Assembly (NCBI RefSeq): GCF_963576615.1
Contig: NC_088711.1
Span: 8,984,869 to 9,048,868 of the forward strand
Reading direction: 5' to 3'
Source of the DNA: Watersipora subatra
Taxonomy: Eukaryota; Bryozoa; Gymnolaemata; Cheilostomatida; Watersiporidae
Length of the DNA stretch: 64,000 nt
Part shown: positions 30,401-40,740 of the stretch, piece after piece
Numbering within the stretch: position 1 is the first letter of the stretch
Layout: every line of letters starts with the position of its first letter
Program-made: the position numbers and the translations under genes
Notes under the pieces: model-generated
Databases searched by the model: none
The model's input: the letters and a program-made list of their open reading frames with translations, nothing else
What the model was told of the DNA's origin: nothing

Positions 30401-31260
30401 AAAGCAGCAGCGCTAAGCAACTTTGTGACTAACGGAAATGTAAAATTATGGATTTGACCTCATGCTGAGGATGTATATTTGTAGCTCTGTCAATCGTGGC
30501 TGGAGTAGTAACAGCGGTCATACTTACCATAGCCCTGACCATAACTGTGCTTATATTACGTAAACGCCAGAAAAAATCTGAGCGAAAGCGGAAGTCGGAC
30601 CAAGCTAATATGCAGTCTATGGCAGTTTCATTACCACCTGCAACATCGACACCTGTTCAACATCGACACCTTCAGCCTGGAGAGCCAATCAAACCTAATG
30701 ACTCCGGTACATTCACGAGATGCTCAGCAGCCGGGATGGTTACGACAGGAGATTTAACTCTACCATATCACATGATTCAATGTCCCCATGACCATCGCCC
30801 TACAATCGGGGCGGAGAATAGAAAACGAAACAACTATGTTCCAGACGGGCAGTTCAGACCGCTGTTTAGCAGTTATGAGCAAGCTCAAAGCTCATCTCCT
30901 AGCACTGTACAATCAGATGTCTCCACCACAGAACCAGAGTTTCACACCATCCGAGAATGTCTCGGCGACTTCAAAAATAACAATGTATCAAACAGCCAAT
31001 CCACCATGGCACAGACTCTACCGGCTTCGAGCCAAAATGTAACACTGACTCATCCCCCTAATCTGTTTGCCCACGGCAGTCGAGCCTCGGCCGGCCCATT
31101 CACAAGGACTCTGTGGACACCGGACGGGCGGCCATATGAGGCTGTCAAGTGTGAGCACGGGGTCGAGCACGTATATCAGCCACTAGAGCACATATATGAA
31201 GAGCCTCACATATGGATGCGGCCGCTGCCCGACCCTCAGCATCAACCTCGCAACTCCTAG
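24465..31260 (+). CDS. Single-pass receptor with three CCP/sushi domains
   Basis: Exons 24465-24508, 24676-24887, 27523-27696, 29324-29581 and 30485-31260 join to 1464 nt (487 aa). Residues 1-15 (MLLRLSEIFFIFSLC) look like a signal peptide; the codon split over exons 1/2 makes Cys15. CCP1 spans C23-C84, CCP2 C89-C140 and CCP3 C147-C202, each with four Cys and a Trp before the last. Possible N-glycosylation sites are N48-Y-T and an N-V-S in CCP3. A Thr/Pro-rich stalk leads to a membrane helix at about 230-254, then RKRQKK. The cytoplasmic tail (255-487) repeats an FTR...Y-x-x-[IV]-[KQ]-C-x-H module and carries VYQPL and IYEEP near its end. Each CCP occupies one exon and the last three junctions are all phase 1. 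The CCPs imply binding of an extracellular ligand; the ligand is unknown. Confidence 0.88.
24888..27522 (+). other. Intron 2 of the sushi receptor
   Basis: Donor GTAAGT and acceptor TTTTTAG. No gene, transposon terminus or long tandem repeat was recognised within these 2.6 kb. Confidence 0.6.
27947..28326 (+). mobile_element. MITE family A, copy 2
   Basis: The left end reads GGCTGGTTCACACTAT and the right end, reversed, AAGTCAGTTCACCCTATAT. The interior segment with GTTTGACAGCTGCAAACTTT is shared with copies near 0.75 and 43.17 kb. A 19-bp unit, ACAATACTTTGGCGATC, is tandemly repeated three times near the left end. It lies in intron 3 of the sushi receptor. Confidence 0.8.
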
Positions 31261-31437
31261 ATCAATATTCTCATTTTCTTTTATTTACACAGTTAGTGTA
31301 CTGTTACATTGATTTCTGTGTTTGTACACCTTGGAATGTAGAGTAATACAGTCAGCTTCCAAAGCCATGTTTATTTATAAGAGTTATGTTTCGCATAAAC
31401 CTGCAGTATTGAAAACTTATACACATGAGCTGTATTA

Positions 31438-31443
31438 AATAAA
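31438..31443 (+). terminator. Sushi-receptor poly(A) signal AATAAA
   Basis: Canonical AATAAA about 180 bases after the receptor stop codon. Confidence 0.6.
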
Positions 31444-32275
31444 TTAACAGCTGGATTTGTTATTTAAGTGTATATGATATGACACTTGCTGGGGGTATAT
31501 AAAAGTACAGAGGCATCGAGCCACACCGACTAGAGCTGTGAGAATTGTATATACAAAGGAGTCATATAACACCTCTACGTGTCTGAGACACTTCTCATCT
31601 TGCCCGGCTGTACATTGTTCAGTGATAGATTATAATGCATTCATGAGCAGAATTAATTCCGATCATGCCTACTGTCTTGTCTCTTGTATAGAGGGCAGAT
31701 CCAGGATTATTACAGATGTCTCATCAACTTCCTTTAATCTCTTCGACGACGCTCAGAATTGCCGTCTCTCCTTCCTCTGTCTGCCTTCCTGTCCTGCAAT
31801 ATCACACGAAATGCACTACATTATCCATAAAGCATTGCTTAGTTATGCTCTCATCCTCAGGTCAAGAATCTGCTTAGCTCCTTCAACAGACAATGTTTGC
31901 TCATGAAGTGGTTGGGCTAGCGTTTGGGTAGATCTAGAACACCAGCCACTAAATACCATTGTAGCCATTGGAATGAGTGCATCATTAACCAAACTCCAAG
32001 ATAGTAATCGGTGAGAAAAAACCATTTGTGGTATGACTGAGTTTCACTATATGTATCATTTCGGAGAAGGAAGGAAACGAGAGCAACCCACATGATATTA
32101 CAGCTTTCAGGCTATGACAGGCAACGCTTGCGTGGATTATAAATGACTAGCAAATGACAACCTTAAGGGATTTCAAGAATGAATTTAGACATTATCTGTC
32201 GCCAATATGGCAATGAGGTCAAAAAAAGTACATCAGTCTGTCAGGCAGTGTCCATACAAGCAGTTCAAAGTCCAA

Positions 32276-32340
32276 AATGATAACACCTAGAGAGAAACTT
32301 GAAATTGTAAAGCAGTTAGACCCAAGGCTACAAACCCGTT
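32276..32340 (+). pseudogene. Fragment resembling a pogo/jerky-type transposase helix-turn-helix
   Basis: Translation gives ITPREKLEIVKQLDPRLQTR followed by a stop. The REKLEI[VI]K core resembles the start of the CENP-B/pogo-type DNA-binding region. It is only about 20 residues long and disrupted, so it is at best a relic. Confidence 0.3.
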
Positions 32341-32602
32341 GAGCAGTGACACGAAAGGCTATAAAAAGCTGTAAAATCCAAATATGCATGCGTGAAAGGC
32401 CAGATATACCAAAGGTGCTACACAGTTAATATTTAGCTGTTTTCTACTGCTCTTCAACCCTCCCGCAGCCAGATCTCACCTTCACCGAAGAAATGGTTCT
32501 TACAATTTTAGAGAGCATTGATTTGTTTTTTTATTTATTGAACATCAAACAAACTACTGATTCAAACTTCTTAAAACTTGTTGTTGCTTTGAAACGAATT
32601 TC

Positions 32603-32739
32603 TTAATCTTTACTGTGATAAGAGTCGTGCCCGTCGCCACACTAAGAGCTTTATGAAAAAGATCGCTTCACACAGGAATCAAACCCTGGGTACTATTAGG
32701 GAAAGATAAGCCCACTACCACTACACCAGCTGGGCACCT
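32603..32739 (-). mobile_element. tRNA-derived SINE, copy 1
   Basis: On the minus strand the head reads GGTGCCCAGCTGGTGTAGTG then GTAGTGGGC, like a pol III A box. A near-perfect B box GGTTTGATTCC lies at 32675-32685. The body that follows shares GGCACGACTCTTATCACAG then TAAAGATTAAG with the copy at 48.4 kb. Confidence 0.8.
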
Positions 32740-33565
32740 GAGCACTTCACGGGATAATTTTTATATAGTGATTACTCATGACATCTCCCACAGTACACAG
32801 GACTGGCAAGCATACTAGTCTTATATAATTCTAATCTACCACCATGGAAGTCAAATAGCACAGCAATTATCTGATTGAAAAGCGGATTTCAACTTCACAA
32901 GTAGTCAACAAAATTGGCTCGAGGACAAAGACAGCTTTCTTACCTTTAATAACCATCTTAAATTTATCAAAGTCCATCTAATTAAAAGTAATTATAAATA
33001 ATTTACCAACTGTTTCAACCCAACTGCGTGTTATGACCAAGTTTGATGTTCAGAAACAAAATCGTAACAATATTTAAATGGATTTTGATAAATGGCAACT
33101 TCTCTTATCATCTTAATAGTTGATACAAGTCCAAGGAAATTAACTCAAAAAAATTCCAAATGTTTCACTCTATACATATTTACATAGCAAATGTTCCTTC
33201 ACTTCATGAAAGTAATTTTAGAGAATTTCGAATGATTGACAAAAGATTATTTAGTCCAAGAATCCAACTTTATATAAAAGAGAGCATCAACGCTTATAAA
33301 ACTTGTTTGATAAAGTTCCAGGGTTGTGTTAAAGACGAATATTAGCTCCTTATATTTAACATCAATTGCGTATAGTGATAACACTTTTATGAAGAGTCAT
33401 TTGTTTTTAACGAACTATTTGTACCTCATTTCGATACGGTATGATTAAACTCAAAAGTTGGATAGCGACTGTGAATTCTTTGTGGACATTGTTGCTGGAT
33501 AGCTTGACACAACTAGTTCTTGGCCTTGAAGCGCAGGCAAGCGTTCCCAGCAAATACAGAGTTAA

Positions 33566-34230
33566 CCCTTTGGCAGGCAGAGCAACATTATTGTCGTTTT
33601 GCGATACTGACGCCAGCGGGCAGAGCGACTATTATGTCGCCACGTGAACGTTTTTTATAAATTAATTTCTGGTTAGCTTATAGCGTTTTTTTATTTAATT
33701 TTTTTACTAATAATAAACAAAAATATATTTGTCTCTGTTAGCAACCAAAAAATTAGCCGTTTTGAGAAAAGAAATGATCGTTTTTGCAATACTAAAGGAA
33801 CGAAAAATCTGAAATAAAAACGTATTTGAATAAAATGGAGATTTTTGTTTGTAGCCTGTTTATGCTTCTGTTACTGCTTTCTGAATATTTTCCCAGAGTG
33901 CAACAACTTTCTTTTACTGTCACGGCGTCTTCCAAAGGCTATAGGCAAAGGCAAAGCTATAGAGGAACAATAATAAGCACATGATGTCAAGACTGTGGTG
34001 TAGGCCTCTGCAAGGGCAAATGCTTCCAAAATTACTATAGCTAGAGAAACACTTATATAAGAATTTGACTTATAAATGTTTATTTGTATTTACCTGTATA
34101 ATAAAAACACAATACGCATATACAATATAATAAATAAAAGTGCATCAATGATTTTTTTAAAATCAATTTGCGAAAAATTAATCTGCCCAGGGGGTCTCAA
34201 ATTGCCCAAAAAAACTTGCCTGCGAAAGGG
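33566..34230. mobile_element. Non-autonomous piggyBac-type element
   Basis: The termini CCCTTTGGCAGGCA (left) and TGCCTGCGAAAGGG (right) are inverted repeats bordered on both sides by TTAA (33562-33565 and 34231-34234), the piggyBac target. It is 665 bp long with no transposase. Confidence 0.85.
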
Positions 34231-34804
34231 TTAATAGAATATACATGTAAATTATTGTTGAAGTGGGAGGAAACGCTGCAAAAATGGTATTAAATAGGTA
34301 CCTCTCTCTCAGAGCGATCATGAGTCATGCCTGATCTTCTGTAGCCTTGGTTTTCATCTCTCTCATCTAGCCTTGGCTTTTCTCTTCCATTCCTATCCCT
34401 ATGGTTTTCTGTTAATCATGCATAAACAAGTAGTTGCTTCAGATTTCAATTTTATTCAAATTTGCATACAAAGTAAGACCCTGATAAGTACGTAAGAGTA
34501 AGTTTTAACCACGGGCCCATAGGAGTTGTCTGCTCTATTGTATGGCTTCGACCGGGTGATCACCGATGCTCACCTCCAATTTGTGATGCCTTCATTGAAT
34601 AGTCTGACAAACTATGATAAAAATTTATAAATGCGCTAAAAGTACCAGAATCATAAGCGCTGGTGATACAGAATCATAAGCACCTCAACTCACTAAGCAC
34701 CTCAACTCACTATGCATGAATGTGGAAAAAGAGCGGCAGCTCTGAAAAAAACTTTTTATGCAAAATAACTCATTAGTGAGAAGTTTTCGAGAAAACATTC
34801 ACCA

Positions 34805-35091
34805 TGTTTCCATGAAGCGGTTAATCGGCAAGTTTACGTCATCCACAAGATAAAAACGTGGCAAAAACCCGCCAGTAAAACGAGTTTCGTTACTCGCAAA
34901 TTTTTATCAAATGTTTGAAGCATGCAAAGGTTGAGAACAGCTCTTGCGAATGATATTCGCATAGAATTCCTTATCTTTTTTAACAAAGCGCCTGTGTTGA
35001 TCTGCAACGTGTGAATGTCAATCGAAACAGTTATCGCATGGTAACTCATAGTGCGCACAACTCCAAACCCACATCATCCACACAATGAAAT
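34805..35091. mobile_element. MITE family C, copy 2
   Basis: The left end GTTTCCATGAAGCGGTTAAT and the inner right segment GTGCGCACAACTCCAAA (reverse complement of the subterminal block at 22.9 kb) mark a second copy. The right terminus is eroded. It also shares the motifs AACGAGTTT and TTACTCGCAAA-type blocks. Confidence 0.6.
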
Positions 35092-36159
35092 TATGGTGAT
35101 GGGAAAGCGAGAAGGCCTACATAACCATAATTGGCCTCATACCTCGAGTTCGTTGAGGTGATTTAGAACGTGCGTGCTTCAGTCTTGGTTCTTCGATGTC
35201 TCTCCTATAGCTTTTTCTCTTTTTGTGACTGACATTGGTGTCACGCTCTACATAAATTAACAACAACAAAATAAAGTAAAATGAGTCACAGTAAAAACTT
35301 CATCATAAAAGGTTGACAAATTTAACATTGCCGAGTGGCTCTGATGTCAATTGCTGCTGGCACCAATAGCAATAGCGGCGTACACGAATTTGTTTGCTTT
35401 GTGTCAGCTCGCTTTTATTTCCTGCGCTCAATGACATGCGACAATACGCAGGAGTATGAACATAGCAAAACCGTGTTTATGGTGGCTATTCCAATATTAT
35501 CAATATCGGGTTAGGAAGTTATATTCTATCATGGTGTCCCAGGTATATGTCATAAGGTGTATAAATTTGCTTTGTGTATTGATTTTGTGGAAAGTGAGAG
35601 AAGTTGGATAATGAAGTACCACATGAACAGCGAAATGTAAATATTTAAATTTTACAAGATGACAATATTATACTTCCAATTAGAGACATCTACTCATAGA
35701 CCCTCGTGTAAATGGAGGAGAACCAGTGATCAACTAACACTACTGACTCTGTGAGAGATTCATTAAGGAAATGCGTGGCATACTGCTCTAATAACAACTG
35801 AATTGGTCAGAGTGAAATCAGAAATGACGTGTTCATGATTTGTGACTCAACGAGCTGTCTTGAAGATAAGACACTTCGTTCATGACACAAGCTAAATTAT
35901 TTGGCAAGTGGATTACATCAACCCTGTCACTCCTTGATACATTATTACGTAGCCTTCGGAAATATATACAGCAGATTTGGAAATGACAATCTTGACAGAT
36001 GTATTGGTTTAGTAGCGTATAATGAACACGCTGACTACCTATATATGTAACTTAATATCCAGCTGTGAAAGAAACTCTTCCAATTTATTATAGTTATTGG
36101 TATAATAAGACAGACATGACTTTCATAATATCACAGCAATTGATAAGGTATGGAAATTA

Positions 36160-38034
36160 CCAGAAGATTGTGATGGCTAGCTAACAGAAGATGGTGATGG
36201 CTAGCTAACGGAAGATTGTGATGGCTAGCTAACGGAAGATTGTGATGGCTAGCTAACAGAAGATTGTGATGGCTAGCTAACGGAAGATTGTGATGGCTAG
36301 CTAACAGAAGATGGTGATGGCTAGCTAACGGAAGATTGTGATGGCTAGCTAACGGAAGATTGTGATGGCTAGCTAACAGAAGATTGTGATGGCTAGCTAA
36401 CGGAAGATTGTGATGGCTAGCTAACAGAAGATGGTGATGGCTAGCTAACGGAAGATTGTGATGGCTAGCTAACAGAAGATGGTGATGGCTAGCTAACATA
36501 AGATTGTGATGGCTAGCTAACAGAAGATTGTGATGGCTAGCTAACGGAAGATTGTGATGGCTAGCTAACAGAAGATGGTGATGGCTAGCTAACAGAAGAT
36601 TGTGATGGCTAGCTAACGGAAGATTGTGATGGCTAGCTAACGGAAGATGGTGATGGCTAGCTAACGGAAGATTGTGATGGCTAGCTAACAGAAGATTGTG
36701 ATGGCTAGCTAACAGAAGATGGTGATGGCTAGCTAACAGAAGATTGTGATGGCTAGCTAACAGAAGATTGTGATGGCTAGCTAACAGAAGATGGTGATGG
36801 CTAGCTAACAGAAGATTGTGATGGCTAGCTAACGGAAGATTGTGATGGCTAGCTAACAGAAGATGGTGATGGCTAGCTAACAGAAGATGGTGATGGCTAG
36901 CTAACAGAAGATTGTGATGGCTAGCTAACGGAAGATTGTGATGGCTAGCTAACGGAAGATTGTGATGGCTAGCTAACAGAAGATTGTGATGGCTAGCTAA
37001 CAGAAGATTGTGATGGCTAGCTAACAGAAGATGGTGATGGCTAGCTAACAGAAGATTGTGATGGCTAGCTAACGGAAGATTGTGATGGCTAGCTAACGGA
37101 AGATTGTGATGGCTAGCTAACGGAAGATTGTGATGGCTAGCTAACGGAAGATTGTGATGGCTAGCTAACGGAAGATTGTGATGGCTAGCTAACAGAAGAT
37201 GGTGATGGCTAGCTAACAGAAAATTGTGATGGCTAGCTAACGGAAGATTGTGATGGCTAGCTAACAGAAGATGGTGATGGCTAGCTAACGGAAGATTGTG
37301 ATGGCTAGCTAACAGAAGATTGTGATGGCTAGCTAACGGAAGATTGTGATGGCTAGCTAACAGAAGATGGTGATGGCTAGCTAACGGAAGATTGTGATGG
37401 CTAGCTAACGGAAGATTGTGATGGCTAGCTAACAGAAGATGGTGATGGCTAGCTAACAGAAGATGGTGATGGCTAGCTAACAGAAGATGGTGATGGCTAG
37501 CTAACAGAAGATTGTGATGGCTAGCTAACGGAAGATTGTGATGGCTAGCTAACGGAAGATTGTGATGGCTAGCTAACAGAAGATTGTGATGGCTAGCTAA
37601 CGGAAGATTGTGATGGCTAGCTAACGGAAGATTGTGATGGCTAGCTAACGGAAGATTGTGATGGCTAGCTAACGGAAGATGGTGATGGCTAGCTAACGGA
37701 AGATTGTGATGGCTAGCTAACAGAAGATGGTGATGGCTAGCTAACAGAAGATTGTGATGGCTAGCTAACAGAAGATGGTGATGGCTAGCTAACGGAAGAT
37801 TGTGATGGCTAGCTAACGGAAGATGGTGATGGCTAGCTAACGGAAGATTGTGATGGCTAGCTAACAGAAGATGGTGATGGCTAGCTAACAGAAGATTGTG
37901 ATGGCTAGCTAACAGAAGATTATGATGGCTAGCTAACAGAAGATTGTGATGGCTAGCTAACGGAAGATTGTGATGGCTAGCTAACGGAAGATTGTGATGG
38001 CTAGCTAACGGAAGATTGTGATGGCTAGCTAACG
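36160..38034. repeat. 24-bp minisatellite, about 78 copies
   Basis: The unit is GAAGATTGTGATGGCTAGCT plus AAC[A/G]. It repeats for about 1.87 kb with almost no length change. Two positions alternate: A/G just before GAAG, and T/G in GAT[T/G]GTG. Each unit contains the palindrome GCTAGC. The minus strand stays open for 636 codons as SHH[N/H]L[P/L]LA repeats because 24 is a multiple of three and the unit lacks a stop. I see no splice sites or flanking coding sequence that would make it a gene. Confidence 0.97.
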
Positions 38035-40100
38035 TAAACAAAGAAAAAACCGTTTACTAAGATTCAGCTATAAAACCAAAATGAGGTTGTAAATTTTGCA
38101 CCAATCTATAGCATTGATGATGCTGGCCTAACCACAATGATATCCATCTATCATCAATAACTTGTTAGCACGCCACTGAAATCACTATTTTTCTGTTGTT
38201 TTCTGTTGCGTGATCAATAGCCCTGAGTGTGTGAAATGTATGCCATGCATACTCGTGTGAGTGCTTTTCAAACAAGGGGCGAAGGAATGTTTTATTTTCA
38301 CGTTTAGGTATATATTTTCATTTCCACGAAGTAATAAAACCTTTACAATTCTTGATAGCTATACCTCGGCGAGCATGTGATTATGTGAACAAGATGGACG
38401 TTTTACAAATATCAATATAGGATGCATTAAACCCCAAGACATGTGTTGATCGGTAAAGGCTTAGGGCTTGTTATGGTTTTGATGTTTTTTTTAGAAATGT
38501 TGTGGCATTACAGAAGTATGTTTTTTCAGTATACCTAAATATGATTCACAAAACATATTTGTTAATTTTTGGAACAGGTAAGAAAACCGATTTCAAAATA
38601 TTTCATACTAAAGATTTTATTTATCACCCGATGCGCAATCACTAGCTCCACATTGACTGCTATGTTTACGAGACTTTGCCTTCTGCTATTCAGCTGCAAT
38701 TGTGTATTAATCCTCTATAGCCATGTCATATTAGTCTACTAGCAACTGCTTGAATAACTGGGATTCTCTTGAACACATATAGCACTGCCACATTTCTCAA
38801 GATCATCCTGTATTATTTTATCAATTAATTCTGGCTATTTCTTTGATGAATATAATATAATATAAGACCATCAAGAATTGTGCACTCGTAGTTTTAGGCA
38901 GAAATAAATATATTTCTACCCAAGTATGGTCAGCTAAAAGATAACGTGTCAGTTTTCCTGGCAAATATCATTTGTCTAGACTTTAAGTAAGAGTAAATGA
39001 ACTTGTCGTCACGCCAACACGAATGGTTTATACAGAGCGAGCATAATGCTCATGTCTTGCTAATTTTTGTAGCCCTTGCTATAGCTTCCATTTATTCACA
39101 GCGATATTACTTATGATATATTGCTGTGTGCAAATTATAATCTTGATTTCTATTACAGCAAGAAAGTGGCAACTGATTTCCTCCACACTTCAACTCTAAA
39201 AGTATTAATTTCATGTCTTTAAAAAAAGATTTAAATGCATTTAATTAGATGCACTTCCTTTAAATAAACGAGGATAACATAAAGGAGATAAGCAAGTTTT
39301 TATACAATCGAATAGTGCCTTGTCAATGATCTTTTGATGTTTCAGCGATCACATACATATTTTAATGAAGAATTAAGAGATAAAATACATAGCTGAGTGA
39401 TATTATGCAGAGTAATAAGCAGGTGGTGAAGGTTCTCTTTTGTTGCAGACGTCAGCTGCAGAATGCACACAACATTTACTGTATAAAACATACTACACCA
39501 TGAATAAGCAGCTGTTTTCTTTATGATGCCAAACCAATGCATAAAGTATTAATAAATATCTAAAGAAGCAATAGAAAGGCATAACTTTGTGGCTGAACTG
39601 TTCCGCAAGTCTATCAAACCTAACTTGTACAAAAAGTTCCCGATGAAAACCCTGATGAAAGCTAACGATGAAGTAATTTTTTAAAACAAAAATTTCTACC
39701 AGCAGATAACATAGATTAAATCTGTTTTTACTAGGTGGGCTTATGAAAGATAATGAAAGAAGATAACCACTAGTCCATTGACGTGGAAATGCAGGCGTGG
39801 CTATACAGTGTAGTTTACGAAACATCAGTTCAATGTGTTTTATGTTGACCTTAAAACACTGATACAGGTGATGAACATGATCAAGTTCAATATGTAGGTC
39901 TACATGACAAGAGAAAATAACTCCAATGATAAAGTTCCAATCCCAATCCAATCCCTAATGAAAATAAGTTGGATACAAATAAAACGCGCTAATGGCAGTA
40001 AGCCCTGCAATTGTGAAGTATGTTCGCTTACAAGCTTGCTAAGCAAAAATAAATAACAAATTCACAAATTTGAAATGCAATCGCCACCCAAAGTACGGTT
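38035..40100. other. Intergenic stretch, no gene recognised
   Basis: A minus-strand open frame of 152 codons (39493-39951) has no recognisable domain, and its first Met has no clear upstream context. I treat it as chance or an old repeat. Otherwise AT-rich and unremarkable. Confidence 0.5.
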
Positions 40101-40439
40101 GTAAACACAAGGGATCATGTAATCCATGTAAACACAAGTGATCATGTAATCCATGTAAACACAAGTGATCATGTAATCCATGTAAACACAAGTGATCATG
40201 TAATCCATGTAAACACAAGTGATCATGTAATCCATGTAAACACAAGTGATCATGTAATCCATGTAAACACAAGTGATCATGTAATCCCTGTAAACACAAG
40301 TGATCATGTAATCCATGTAAACACAAGTGATCATGCAATCCATGTAAACACAAGTGATCATGTAATCCATGTAAACACAAGTGATCATGTAATCCATGTA
40401 AACACAAGTGATCATGTAATCCATGTGAACACAAGTGAT
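40101..40439. repeat. 27-bp minisatellite, about 12 copies
   Basis: The unit is TGTAAACACAAGTGATCATG plus TAATCCA, nearly perfect. It contains the palindrome TGATCA. It starts about 300 bp beyond the CIR1 stop codon. Confidence 0.97.
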
Positions 40440-40740
40440 ACTACTGTCTCTTGCACAGACAGCTTCTTGGTGAGTAGGGCTAACTTTCCTGTAGCTTCTA
40501 AATACATTTTGACGAAACAAATATTAAATTATTTAGCACATTTTTTAACAACCCTAGTTTTTTACAAGGTCATAGGACTGGCAGAACCAGTTTAGTCTCA
40601 AATCACGAGTCGCATAGGAACATATTTAGCGACTAAAAGAATGTCAACGCCTCCATTGATCTATCAATACGACCCATTCACAGGACCACAATGATTCAAG
40701 TGGGAACATTTATCTGTACAGACAGCTCCATATCATATAC

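Larger units (their letters stand above)
31444..36159. other. Intergenic stretch, no gene recognised
   Basis: This contains a transposase-like fragment, a tRNA-derived SINE, a piggyBac-type MITE and a MITE C copy, described separately. Several short open frames (for example 31538-31906 on +) have no family resemblance and no supporting splice context. Confidence 0.5.

Noticed and set aside
31538..31906. 122-codon open frame after the sushi receptor
   Set aside because: It lies beyond the receptor poly(A) signal and shows no domain or homology I can identify.
32627..32740. A functional tRNA gene
   Set aside because: A- and B-box signals are present, but the cloverleaf is incomplete and the body matches a second dispersed copy, so it is a SINE.
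36131..38041. A 636-codon minus-strand open frame of SHHNLPLA-type repeats
   Set aside because: It is fully explained by a stop-free 24-bp minisatellite; no signal peptide, flanking exon or splice site supports a protein.
39493..39951. 152-codon minus-strand open frame
   Set aside because: No recognised domain, no acceptable splice context and composition like the AT-rich background.
36160..40439. CRISPR-like array
   Set aside because: The repeats are directly adjacent with no unique spacers, and the genome is an animal's.
40039..40520. Minus-strand open frames over the 27-bp repeat
   Set aside because: Product of the tandem repeat; no coding sequence extends beyond it.
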